Shown here: positions 25,256-32,997 of the stretch, one piece after another
Numbering within the stretch: position 1 is the stretch's first letter
Layout: the number at the start of each line of letters is the position of its first letter
DNA from: Luteococcus japonicus
GTDB lineage: Bacteria; Actinomycetota; Actinomycetes; Propionibacteriales; Propionibacteriaceae
Assembly (NCBI RefSeq): GCF_003752415.1
Contig: NZ_RKHG01000001.1
Span: 1,612,001-1,676,000 of the forward strand
Length of the DNA: 64,000 bases
Reading direction: 5' to 3'
Notes under the pieces: model-generated
Told to the model about the DNA's origin: nothing
The model's database searches: none
Seen by the model: only the letters and a program-made list of their open reading frames with translations
Position numbers and translations under genes: made by a program

Positions 25256-26464
25256 ATGACCATCATCCCAGAGCCCCACCACCACGTCGCAGGAATCGAC
25301 TCCCACACCGAGACCATCCACATCGCGGTCATCACCGCCACCGGGCTCGAGGTCGACGACCACGAGTTCACCACCACCACTACCGGCTACCGCAAGGCAG
25401 TGGCCTGGCTGGTCGAGCACGGACCTATTGCAGCTGTCGGCATCGAGGGCACCTCCAGCTACGGCATCGGCATCACAGCAGCACTACGAGCCGCGGGCAT
25501 CACCGTCATCGAGGTCAACCGCACCCGCCCCGCCGAACGCCGCAAGCACGGCAAGACCGACCGCCTCGACGCCTACCGCGCCGCCCGCTGCGTGATCTCT
25601 GGAGAAGCGGCCACCCATCCCAAACACGACTCCATCGAGCCCCTTCGAGCCCTGCTGGTCACTCGACGCAGCGCCAACAAGGCCCTCCAAGCCTGCTGGC
25701 GCCAAATCCGCAGCCTCTTGGTCAACGCACCCGCCACGCTACGAGACAAATACCGCCAAACCAGCCGCGACAAGCTCATCCGTCATCTCGCTGCCAGCCG
25801 CCCCGACCAGATCCATGACGCCGCCCAGGCCCTCACCATGCGAGCCCTGCGATCCCTGGCCCGACGCCACCAGTTCCTGCACGACGAACTGGTCGACCTG
25901 GAAGCCCAGCTCGACGAACTCACCACAACCAAGAACCCCGGGCTGCGCGCCATGCACGGAGTCGGGCCGGTCACTGCCGCTGTCCTGCTGGTCACGGCCG
26001 GCGACAATCCCGCCCGCCTCGCCACCCCTGCCGGGTTCGCGGCGCTCTGCGGTACCAGCCCGATCCCCGTGTCCTCGGGCAAGACCCAACGCCACCGCCT
26101 CTCACGCGGCGGCGACAGGCAGGCCAACTGGGCGCTCCACCAAATCGTGAAGGTCCGCATGGTCCACGACCAACGCACCCGCGACTATCGCGACAAGCAC
26201 CTCGACGCGGGCTGGACCCTCGCAGCGGTCTACCGGGCACTGAAACGCGCCGTCGCCAGAGAAGTGTTCCGCGCACTCACCGGCAACTGCGAGATCCCGA
26301 ACTACACAGACCTGCGACCAGCCCGCCAGGCCAAGAAACTCACCCTCACCCACGCCGCCCAGCACTTCAACGTCTGGCCCGCCCACATCTCCGAGATCGA
26401 ACTCGGCAAACGCCGAGACGACACCCTGGCCCAGAACTACCGAGAATGGCTCCAAGCCGCTTGA
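25256..26464 (+). CDS. IS110-family transposase (DEDD) with C-terminal HTH
   Basis: 402 residues. N-terminal RuvC-like DEDD domain: VAGIDSHTETIHIAV (first Asp), GIEGTSSYG (Glu), KTDRLDAYRAA (two Asp). The middle carries coiled segments and the transposase_20 domain (LRAMHGVGPVTAAVLLVTAGD, FAALCGTSPIPVSSG, SRGGDRQANWALHQ). The last ~45 residues (KLTLTHAAQHFNVWPAHISE then IELGKRRDD) resemble an XRE-type helix-turn-helix, an addition found in several actinobacterial IS110 enzymes. It catalyses RNA-guided insertion and excision. AGGAGCAGGCC precedes the ATG. Confidence 0.93.
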   Translation: MTIIPEPHHHVAGIDSHTETIHIAVITATGLEVDDHEFTTTTTGYRKAVAWLVEHGPIAAVGIEGTSSYGIGITAALRAAGITVIEVNRTRPAERRKHGKTDRLDAYRAARCVISGEAATHPKHDSIEPLRALLVTRRSANKALQACWRQIRSLLVNAPATLRDKYRQTSRDKLIRHLAASRPDQIHDAAQALTMRALRSLARRHQFLHDELVDLEAQLDELTTTKNPGLRAMHGVGPVTAAVLLVTAGDNPARLATPAGFAALCGTSPIPVSSGKTQRHRLSRGGDRQANWALHQIVKVRMVHDQRTRDYRDKHLDAGWTLAAVYRALKRAVAREVFRALTGNCEIPNYTDLRPARQAKKLTLTHAAQHFNVWPAHISEIELGKRRDDTLAQNYREWLQAA

Positions 26465-26545
26465 CGGGAGATAGGAGCATCAGTTTTCGACGATCACCGA
26501 CGCCTCACCCATCCTAGGATTTCCGCAAGAATACTGTGACCTTAT

Positions 26546-26564
26546 TTAGCTTAGGGTCACCTAA
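26546..26564. promoter_or_regulatory. DtxR/IdeR iron box at the CopD-like gene
   Basis: TTAGCTTAGGGTCACCTAA matches the 19-bp DtxR/IdeR consensus TTAGGTTAGCCTAACCTAA at 15 of 19 positions. It ends at the base before the ATG (26565), so a bound repressor would block both the promoter and the start of transcription. Confidence 0.75.
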
Positions 26565-27752
26565 ATGTTCTCGATTGTCTTCACACCACTGGAAGTGACC
26601 TCCTACGCAGTGCCGCCGGTCTGGCGCCTGCTCACCAAGCTCCTCTACTTCGTCGCCCTGGCCGGCGCCATCGGAGCCACCCTCACCCATGCCCTGGCCC
26701 TGCGTCCGTCGCTGCGCCTGGCGCCCAGGGCAGAAGGCCCCGTGCGCCATCGCGTCACCACGGCACTGGGCCTGAGCGGGCTCGCCCTGTTGGCCTGTGG
26801 CTACCTGCAGCTGGCCGGGCGAGTGGCCCGCGCCAAGAACGGCCCCTCCTACGGCCAGGCCCTCGCCCCGGGCACCATCGTCGACTACCTGCGCAAGCCT
26901 GCCGAAGAGGGCGAGTGGGTCTCCACCGGCATCATGATCGGCCTGCAGAACCTGCTCTTCCTGGCCTGTGCGGTCCTGTTGCTGCTCGCCTGGCGACGCC
27001 GCGACGACCGGCTGGCCCTGCCCGCCGGACTGGTCGCCGCCGTGGGCAGCCTGACCGGATCCATCCCCCGCAAGGCCGTCGACGCCGACCATCTGGCCAG
27101 CGCCGTCGCCGTCCAGGCGCACATCATCGGCGGCAGCGTGTGGCTCGGCGGGCTCGGACTGCTGGCCGCAATCTCCCTTGCCCGGCGCCACGGCGATGCC
27201 GAGGAGAATGCCGCCTGGGCCCAGGCGTGGAGCCATTTCGGCACCGTCGCGCTGTGGTCCGTCGGCGCAGTGGTGGCCTCTGGGCTGTGGCTGACCCGAC
27301 GCGAGGTGGGCAGCATCGACCAGCTGTGGACCACCATCTTCGGGCGGGTGCTGCTGGCCAAGTTGGTGCTGGTGGCCGCCCTGTTCGCAGCCGGCGCCTG
27401 GAACCAGCTGGTCCTGATGCCCGCGATCGCCCGGGAACAGCGCCGCAACCACCAGCAACGAGTGGGCGAGCTGGTGCTGACGCACTTCCCGCGCGTGGTG
27501 GCGACGGAGACGGTGATCGGCCTGGGCGTGCTGGCCTGCGTCAGTTTCCTGGTGGGCTCGGCCCGTGGCGAGGCGGGCCAGCCCGAGGCGGGACCGATCG
27601 CCCTGCCGCTGCTGGGGATCGGCCTGGTCATGATCGGCATGATGGCCGCCTCCTTCTGGGCGACGACCCGCGCCTCGGCCGCCCTGGCCCGGCTGGAGGC
27701 CCCCGTCGAGGCACCCCACCGCACCGCGGACGCAGTCGGCGCCCCCAGCTGA
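26565..27752 (+). CDS. CopD-family membrane protein
   Basis: 395-residue integral membrane protein with eight or nine hydrophobic segments. The region from about 205 to 300 (VWLGGLGLLAAISL, ALWSVGAVVASGLWLTR, LAKLVLVAALFAAGAWNQLVL) matches the CopD copper-resistance/transport domain, with the usual HIIGGSVWLGG histidine motif. CopD proteins are linked to copper movement, and in actinobacteria some sit near haem or iron genes. The iron box over its start (26546-26564) suggests induction by iron starvation. ATG 26565 is the only reasonable start and gives a leaderless or near-leaderless message. Confidence 0.85.
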   Translation: MFSIVFTPLEVTSYAVPPVWRLLTKLLYFVALAGAIGATLTHALALRPSLRLAPRAEGPVRHRVTTALGLSGLALLACGYLQLAGRVARAKNGPSYGQALAPGTIVDYLRKPAEEGEWVSTGIMIGLQNLLFLACAVLLLLAWRRRDDRLALPAGLVAAVGSLTGSIPRKAVDADHLASAVAVQAHIIGGSVWLGGLGLLAAISLARRHGDAEENAAWAQAWSHFGTVALWSVGAVVASGLWLTRREVGSIDQLWTTIFGRVLLAKLVLVAALFAAGAWNQLVLMPAIAREQRRNHQQRVGELVLTHFPRVVATETVIGLGVLACVSFLVGSARGEAGQPEAGPIALPLLGIGLVMIGMMAASFWATTRASAALARLEAPVEAPHRTADAVGAPS

Positions 27753-27845
27753 ACCCCCACGCCATTTGCAGTCCCCGCTCCCCGACGCCCAGCTGCTGGG
27801 CGCCGGGGAGCTCCCCCGTGTCAGTGCTTCGGACACAATGAGGCC

Positions 27846-28421
27846 GTGGCATCCCCCGAAGACATGGCCGCCGCGGTGGCCGACTCCATGCGGCAGCGCA
27901 CCGGCCACAGCCTCGACGAGTGGGTCGGAATCGTCGAGCAGGGCTCCGGGCTGGATCCGCTGGACCAGCTGGCCGTGCGCCGCTGGTTGCGCGACGAGCA
28001 CGGCATCGCCCAGAACTCGCAGTGGGCCATCGCCTTCGAGGTGGCTGGCCGGGCCGGCTGGACGATGCCCACGCCGCAGCAGTTCGCGGACCAGATGTAC
28101 GTCGGGAAGAAGGAGCCGCTGCGCCCCGTCCACGACACCCTGGTGGCCGCCGCGGAGGCCTGTGGTCCCGAGGCACACGTCGAGGGCCGCGCCACCTACA
28201 CGCCCATCGTGCGCGCCCGGCAGTTCGCTGCCGTGGGGCCTGGCCCGCGGCTCACGGTTCGGCTGGGCCTCCGCTTCCGCGAGGCGCCCGGCGGGATGGA
28301 ACCCGCCAAGGCTTTTGCCCAGGCGACCCACTGGATGCACTTCGGCACCGACGTCGACCCACAGGCCGCCGTGCAGCAGGCCCGCGAGTTGCTGGCGCTG
28401 GCCTACGAGCAGAACGGCTAG
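27846..28421 (+). CDS. DUF4287/DUF5655-like protein
   Basis: 191 residues, no signal or membrane segment. The N-terminal half (MAAAVADSMRQRTGHSLDEW, then LRDEHGIAQNSQWAIAFEVA) resembles DUF4287-like helical domains; the C-terminal half (VHDTLVAAAEACGPEAHVE, ATYTPIVRARQFAAVGP, RLTVRLGLRF) resembles DUF5655, a domain related to those that bind nucleic acid or modified bases. Function unknown. GTG start, 6 bases after an AT-rich ACACAATG; a leaderless message is possible. Monocistronic. Confidence 0.7.
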   Translation: MASPEDMAAAVADSMRQRTGHSLDEWVGIVEQGSGLDPLDQLAVRRWLRDEHGIAQNSQWAIAFEVAGRAGWTMPTPQQFADQMYVGKKEPLRPVHDTLVAAAEACGPEAHVEGRATYTPIVRARQFAAVGPGPRLTVRLGLRFREAPGGMEPAKAFAQATHWMHFGTDVDPQAAVQQARELLALAYEQNG

Positions 28422-28442
28422 CCGCAAGAGCCTCGCCCCACA

Positions 28443-28468
28443 CCACGATCCCCGAGCTTGCCAAGGGG
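28443..28468 (-). repeat. Dispersed CCTCGACAAGCTCGGGG repeat, inverted
   Basis: CCACGATCCCCGAGCTTGCC then AAGGGG: a reversed copy with one change (GCC for GTCG), immediately after the DUF5655-like gene. Confidence 0.6.
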
Positions 28469-28662
28469 CGGCGAGGCCCGCCAGAACGCAAAGGGGCCCC
28501 CGCGCACCTGGAAGAGCTCACTTACCCTTGCTGTCTTTCGACCCTGGGGGAGTTGGGCGAGGTACCACCGCGCGGGGACCTTGGGAATACTCTAGCGCCC
28601 GCTGCGGCCCGTCGACCAATCCACTCGGCCTCCTGATGATCGGCCCGATCGGTGGGATTGAA

Positions 28663-28679
28663 CACGACAGCCTGTCGTG
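28663..28679. promoter_or_regulatory. 17-bp palindrome upstream of cycA
   Basis: CACGACAG-C-CTGTCGTG, a perfect 8-1-8 inverted repeat 61 bases before the cycA start. It could be an operator or a leader hairpin. The rest of the 318-base gap (28422-28739) holds one dispersed repeat; no gene is seen there. Confidence 0.45.
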
Positions 28680-28739
28680 GGAGCTAGCGTTTCCCCGCCG
28701 GGCCGTCGGGCCCTGCCTTGTTCCGTGAAGGAAACCACG

Positions 28740-30173
28740 ATGAGTACTGACCCCCAGGCCGAAGGCCAGCTACAACGGAGTCTGTCCAACCGCCACGTCC
28801 AGTTGATCGCCATCGGTGGCGCAATTGGCACCGGCCTGTTCATGGGATCCGGAAAGACCGTCCACGCCGCCGGCCCTTCGCTGGTACTGGTGTACCTGAT
28901 CATCGGCGTGATGCTCTTCTTCGTGATGCGCGCCATGGGCGAACTGCTCCTGTTCAACCTGAAGTACAAGTCCTTCCAGGACTTCAGCGCCGACATGCTG
29001 GGCCCTTGGGCCGGCTTCTTCTCCGGGTGGACCTACTGGCTGTGCTGGGTGGTCACCGGCATGGCGGACCTGGTGGCCATCAGCGGCTACTGGGACTACT
29101 GGGTGCACAACAAGCCCCTGTCCGTGGGGCTGGCCTGCGCCGTGATGATCGCCCTGCTGGGGCTCAACCTTCTGACCGTGAAGCTCTTCGGTGAGCTGGA
29201 GTTCTGGTTCGCGCTGATCAAGGTGATCGCCATCCTGGTGCTGATCGTCGCAGCCCTCTACATGGTGGTCACGCACTTCAAGGCACCCAACGGACAGGTC
29301 GCTGCCATCAGCAACCTGTGGAGCCACGGCGGCTTCTTCCCGACTGGATTCAAGGGCTTCTTTGCGGCCTTCCAGATTGCCGTCTTCGCCTTCGTCGGCA
29401 TCGAGCTGGTGGGTACCACGTCGGCCGAGACCAAGGATCCGGAGAAGACGCTGCCCAAGGCCATCAACTCCATCCCCGTGCGCGTCATCTTCTTCTACGT
29501 CTTCGCGCTGCTGGCCATCATGATGGTCACGCCGTGGGACGAGGTGAACCCCGCCGTCAGCCCCTTCGTGAACCTCTTCGGCCTGATCGGCCTGAGCGCA
29601 GCGGCGTCCGTGATGAACTTCGTGGTGCTGACCTCCGCGTCGAGCTCCTGCAATTCCGGCATCTACTCCACGTCGCGGATGCTCTACGGCCTCGCGCACC
29701 GCGGGATGAGCCCAAAGCGCTTCGGCAAGCTGTCCGGCAATGGCGTGCCCGTCGCGGGCCTGGTGATGAGCGTCTCCCTGATCCTCACCGCCGTGCTGCT
29801 GATGCTCAGCGACTCCATCATGGGTGCATTCACCGTGGTCACCACCATCTCCGCGGTGCTCTTCATCTTCGTGTGGGGCCTGATCCTGCTGAGCTACATG
29901 AAGTACCTCAAGCGCTTCCCCGAGGCGCACGCCAAGAGCATCTTCCCGATGCCCGGCGCCCGGTTCATGCCGCAGGTGGTGCTGGTCTTCTTCGCCTTCG
30001 TACTGGTGCTGCTGACCCAGGAGAAGGACACCCTGCAGGCCCTCATGGTGACGCCGCTGTGGTTCATCATCCTGGGCGCCGGCTGGTACTTCGGCCGGCA
30101 CCACGCCGTGCCCGACGCCGATGACGTCACCCCCGGTGAGCTGTACGACGAGATCCTCAACCGCAAGCACTGA
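28740..30173 (+). CDS. cycA: D-serine/D-alanine/glycine-type amino acid permease
   Basis: 477 residues, 12 transmembrane helices, APC superfamily, AAT family. The first helix carries LIAIGGAIGTGLFMGSGK, and the sequence shows FVGIELVGTTSAETKDPEKTLPKAIN and SSSCNSGIYSTSRMLYGLA, close to CycA of proteobacteria, which imports D-alanine, D-serine and glycine. ATG 28740 is chosen because GAAGGAAA lies 5 bases upstream and earlier in-frame codons lack a ribosome site. It stands alone and ends 10 bases before the left arm of the IS-island inverted repeat. Confidence 0.92.
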   Translation: MSTDPQAEGQLQRSLSNRHVQLIAIGGAIGTGLFMGSGKTVHAAGPSLVLVYLIIGVMLFFVMRAMGELLLFNLKYKSFQDFSADMLGPWAGFFSGWTYWLCWVVTGMADLVAISGYWDYWVHNKPLSVGLACAVMIALLGLNLLTVKLFGELEFWFALIKVIAILVLIVAALYMVVTHFKAPNGQVAAISNLWSHGGFFPTGFKGFFAAFQIAVFAFVGIELVGTTSAETKDPEKTLPKAINSIPVRVIFFYVFALLAIMMVTPWDEVNPAVSPFVNLFGLIGLSAAASVMNFVVLTSASSSCNSGIYSTSRMLYGLAHRGMSPKRFGKLSGNGVPVAGLVMSVSLILTAVLLMLSDSIMGAFTVVTTISAVLFIFVWGLILLSYMKYLKRFPEAHAKSIFPMPGARFMPQVVLVFFAFVLVLLTQEKDTLQALMVTPLWFIILGAGWYFGRHHAVPDADDVTPGELYDEILNRKH

Positions 30174-30215
30174 GGCCCAGTCCGCACGTCGCGATACTTG
30201 TTCGACGTCGATGAC

Positions 30216-31202
30216 CTAGCTGTACTGGCCGGGGACGTTGGTCAATCGTGAGAAGGGCGGCTGGTTGCCGCAGGCCGTGTGGGGCCGGTGCTGGTTGTAG
30301 TAGTGCAGCCAGCCATCGAGCTCGCCGCGGCGTTCGGCCTCTGAGGTGTAGCAACGGGCATAGGCCCAGCCATCGGCCAGGGTCCGATGGAAGCGTTCGA
30401 TCTTCCCGTTGGTCTGCGGCCGATACGGCCGAGTGCGCTTGTGCTTGATGCCCAGCTCTTGGCAGGTGTCGCGCCATAGATGCGACTTGTAGGCGCCGCC
30501 ATTGTCGGACAGGACCCGCTCGACGGTGGCCCCGTGGGCGTTGAACCACTCAACAGCCCGCACCAGTACGGCGGTCGCGGTGAGGGCGGTTTCGTCGTCG
30601 TGGATCTCGGCGTAGGCGACGCGGGAATGGTCGTCGATGACGGTGTGGACGTAGGCCTTGCCCATCAACGGGTCGTAGTGCTTGTTCCTGGGCTTGCCTG
30701 GTGTGGCGGCTCGGTTCTTCCCTCCTTGTCGGCGGCCGACGTAGCGCCAGCCTCCGCCGTCGGGGATGTTGCCGAGCTTCTTCACGTCGACGTGGAGCAT
30801 GGCGCCGGGGTGGTCGTGTTCGTAGCGGCGGATGGGTTCACCGGTGGCACGGTCGACGTGGGTGAGCCGGTTGAGGTGGCAGGACGAGAGGATGCGGTGG
30901 ACGGTGGAGGGGGCGATCCCGAGTCGTGGTGCGAGCTGCACTGGCCCTTCGCGGAGTCGCATGCGCAGGCTGATGCAGCGCTTGACGACCTTCGGGTGGG
31001 TCTTGTTCGGGCTGTGGTGTGGTCGTGAGGACCGGTCGTGCATGGACTCGCCGGCGCGGTAGCGGTCGGCCCAGCGCTTCGCGGTGGGCCAGGAGACCTG
31101 GAAGCGAGCGGCGACCTCGCTGATCGGCCATCCTTCCTCGACGACGAGTTGGGCTACCTTCAGGCGGTGGCGAGGGGTCAGTGCAGCATTGGGGTGGGAC
31201 AT
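30216..31202 (-). CDS. IS481-family transposase (element 0)
   Basis: 328 residues. An N-terminal helix-turn-helix pair (RHRLKVAQLVVEEGWPISEV, FQVSWPTAKRWADRY) binds the ends. The DDE integrase core has HVDVKKLG (first Asp), VIDDHSR and SDNGGAYKSH (second Asp), and NGKIERFHRTL (Glu). ATG 31202 has GGAGG 8 bases upstream. The stop codon TAG is not in the element: it comes from the CTAG target beside the left terminal repeat (30216-30219). The upstream hairpin 31218-31255 separates it from the passenger gene. Confidence 0.93.
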   Translation of the reverse strand: MSHPNAALTPRHRLKVAQLVVEEGWPISEVAARFQVSWPTAKRWADRYRAGESMHDRSSRPHHSPNKTHPKVVKRCISLRMRLREGPVQLAPRLGIAPSTVHRILSSCHLNRLTHVDRATGEPIRRYEHDHPGAMLHVDVKKLGNIPDGGGWRYVGRRQGGKNRAATPGKPRNKHYDPLMGKAYVHTVIDDHSRVAYAEIHDDETALTATAVLVRAVEWFNAHGATVERVLSDNGGAYKSHLWRDTCQELGIKHKRTRPYRPQTNGKIERFHRTLADGWAYARCYTSEAERRGELDGWLHYYNQHRPHTACGNQPPFSRLTNVPGQYS

Positions 31203-31217
31203 GGACGTCCTCCAAGG

Positions 31218-31255
31218 TGTGATGGGCGGCCACCTCACGGTGGCCGCCCATCACA
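31218..31255. terminator. 17-bp hairpin between transposase and VOC gene
   Basis: Perfect stem TGTGATGGGCGGCCACC (31218-31234) / GGTGGCCGCCCATCACA (31239-31255), loop TCAC. It lies downstream of the VOC stop and upstream of the transposase start, so it can end VOC transcription and shield the transposase. There is no U run. Confidence 0.6.
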
Positions 31256-31288
31256 GGCTCCTCGCCGCGGAGCGACCGACGGGAAGGG

Positions 31289-31804
31289 TCAGTTGTTCTG
31301 GTTGCTCACTTCTGCGGCCCAGGCACCGACCCGGCGAGCTGATTCCTCATCGCTGAGGTCCTCGACCCGCGTCATCACCGACCACCGGATCCCGAACGGA
31401 TCGCGGATGCTCCCGTAGCGGTCGCCAGAGACGAAACCCGTCACAGCCTCGCGCAGCACAGCACCGCGAGCGACTGCGGTCTCAACGACCCTGTCGACGT
31501 CCGCGACGTAGATGCCGAGGGAGAACTGCGCGTCTTCGGCCTCTGGATCCAGCGCCAGCAGGTGATAGTCCTTCATCGCCGGCCCCAGCTGGAGGCGACC
31601 ACACCCGAAGTCGAGCTCGGCGTGGATGATCGCCCCCTCCATCTCGGTGGAGTTGACCACGCGTGCGCCGAACACGTCGGTGTAGAACGCCAACGCTGCC
31701 TTCGGATCCTCGAGTGCAACGAACGGAGTCAGGCTGGAGAAACCCTTCGGGCGACCGTTGTCGGTGTACTCGCCATGGGCAGGGGTAACTGGTGCAGTCG
31801 TCAT
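31289..31804 (-). CDS. VOC-family (glyoxalase/PhnB-like) protein
   Basis: 171 residues. A vicinal-oxygen-chelate fold of the PhnB/YdeB-like type: SLTPFVALEDPKAALAFYTD, then ARVVNSTEMEGAIIHAELDF, SLGIYVADVDRVVETAVARG and GDRYGSIRDPFGIRWSVMTR. Relatives are putative dioxygenases, glyoxalases or resistance proteins that bind a small ligand; no function can be assigned. The start at 31804 (MTTAPVTP) has GGAGG just upstream. Divergent from the AraC gene with 50 bases between, inside the IS481-type element. Confidence 0.85.
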   Translation of the reverse strand: MTTAPVTPAHGEYTDNGRPKGFSSLTPFVALEDPKAALAFYTDVFGARVVNSTEMEGAIIHAELDFGCGRLQLGPAMKDYHLLALDPEAEDAQFSLGIYVADVDRVVETAVARGAVLREAVTGFVSGDRYGSIRDPFGIRWSVMTRVEDLSDEESARRVGAWAAEVSNQNN

Positions 31805-31854
31805 GACCTCCACGCTAGGGACTGCTGGTGCGGGTGGTCTTGTAGATTCCGGCC

Positions 31855-32640
31855 ATGACCACACCGTCTGACGTCAGTGGACGGGGCCCATTGTTCCCAG
31901 CGGAACTTCCCTTCGATTTCACCCGGATCCCACCCGGCCCCGCAGCCAAGGACTTGGTGGCCTGGTGGTGGACCACCACGTGGGACCTCCCCTCGGGGCA
32001 CCACTCGTCGCAAGAACTCCTAGCCTTCCCCGCGAGCAACCTCGCCTTCGAAATGGATCAGGTGCGCTTCTGGGGACCCACCACGCGGCGCTCCACACGA
32101 GTCCTGGTCGGGCAGGGCTGGGTACTTGGCGCCCTGCTACGTCCGGCAGCAGTGCCCGCCTTCACTCAACAACCGGCAGCCTGCCGCGACGATTCTGTCC
32201 CTGTATCCGCCCTCGAACTCCACGAAACAGTTCAGGCATCAAGCGGCAACCTTGCCGCTGTCATCGGTGAAGTCGAGGTGTGGCTTGCACACCACGTGGG
32301 CACGCTGGCCGACGAGGCTCACCAAGCCAACCGTTTGGCCGACCTGGCCATCACTGACTCCACCATCGCCACGGTGCAAAACCTCGCGGGCGCCTTGGGG
32401 ATCTCGACCCGAACGGTCAACCGCCTCACCACGAAGTACGTGGGTCTATCGCCCTACACGATGATCCGCCGCCGACGCCTCCAAGAAGCGACCGAATGGA
32501 TCCGGGACAACCCAGATGAAACGCTGGCCGATGTCGCAGTCCGCTACGGCTTCGTTGACCAGGCGCACCTGAGCCGTGAAGCGCGCACTCTTCTTGGGCT
32601 GACCCTCACGGACTACCGCATGCGCACGATCAGGCCGTGA
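31855..32640 (+). CDS. AraC-family transcriptional regulator
   Basis: 261 residues. The N-terminal ~150 residues form a ligand-sensing-like domain (DLVAWWWTTTWDLPSG, then VGQGWVLGALLRPAAV) resembling the DUF6597 type found in actinobacterial AraC proteins. The C-terminal AraC helix-turn-helix pair (about 170-258) shows VQNLAGALGISTRTVNRLTT, then ETLADVAVRYGFVDQAHLSR. ATG 31855 lies 6 bases after TAGATT, so probably leaderless. It likely controls the divergent VOC gene and itself; both are passengers of the IS481-type element. Confidence 0.88.
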   Translation: MTTPSDVSGRGPLFPAELPFDFTRIPPGPAAKDLVAWWWTTTWDLPSGHHSSQELLAFPASNLAFEMDQVRFWGPTTRRSTRVLVGQGWVLGALLRPAAVPAFTQQPAACRDDSVPVSALELHETVQASSGNLAAVIGEVEVWLAHHVGTLADEAHQANRLADLAITDSTIATVQNLAGALGISTRTVNRLTTKYVGLSPYTMIRRRRLQEATEWIRDNPDETLADVAVRYGFVDQAHLSREARTLLGLTLTDYRMRTIRP

Positions 32641-32681
32641 CGATACCCGCCTAGCCTCAATCAACGTGTCCGGTCAGTACA

Positions 32682-32997
32682 CCTGATATGGGTGTGGGTT
32701 TTGTCAAGAGGGCAGGACGAGGCGCCGCCGGGCTGGATGCCTGGCGGCGCCTCTCCTGTGTTGACCTGAAGTGGATGTGGTCAGGGGTTTCGCGTGTCTA
32801 TACGACGGCGATGTCAGTCTGATATTCGCGGGTTGGTTACCGCAGGACGGTGCTTTCGGCTCGGAACGTCACGCGTGTCTAGGATCGAGCGTCGCCGCCG
32901 GTCAGGGCGGCTGCTCATAGGTGTTTCGCGGGTCGTTCCGGTCGCTGCGTCACCCCATGACCGGCCGGTCTTCAGGTCAAGTTTGTGGGCCTCGACG
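32682..32997 (-). ncRNA. Putative guide (seek/bridge) RNA region of IS110-like copy 1
   Basis: 316 bases 3' of the transposase with no ORF of merit, conserved with the element in all four copies (also 35330-35645, 37978-38293, 39755-40070). Near the outer end a strong hairpin AGGCGCCGCC (32720-32729) / GGCGGCGCCT (32743-32752) is followed by CTCCTGTGTT. IS1111-group elements encode their guide RNA in this position. The exact RNA has not been delimited. Confidence 0.45.

Larger units (their letters stand above)
25030..26506 (+). mobile_element. IS110-family element in front of dnaX
   Basis: About 1.48 kb, holding one DEDD transposase and a 226-base non-coding left end. GACGCCTC occurs at both limits (25030-25037 and 26499-26506), consistent with a core or target sequence shared by the two ends; no long terminal inverted repeat is visible, as usual for IS110. 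The left limit is only 4 bases beyond the -10 box of dnaX (25026-25021), so the native -35 region has been replaced. Limits are inferred from the short repeat and are approximate. Confidence 0.7.
30221..32681. mobile_element. IS481-type element with VOC and AraC passenger genes
   Basis: Terminal repeats TGTACTGGCCGGGGACGTTG (30221-30240) and, reversed, TGTACTGACCGGACACGTTG (32681-32662) agree at 17 of 20 positions, which makes the element 2,461 bp. A normal IS481 is about 1.1 kb, and no right end is found closer to the transposase. It therefore appears to carry a VOC-family gene and an AraC-family regulator as cargo. The left flank is CCTAGC, the NCTAGN-type target of IS481; the right target copy is interrupted by the adjoining IS110 copy. 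Confidence 0.7.

Noticed and set aside
28561-28600. Second T-box before cycA (GGTACCACCGCGCG)
   Set aside because: Does not match the TGGNACCGCG bulge on either strand, no specifier hairpin, and cycA is not an expected member.
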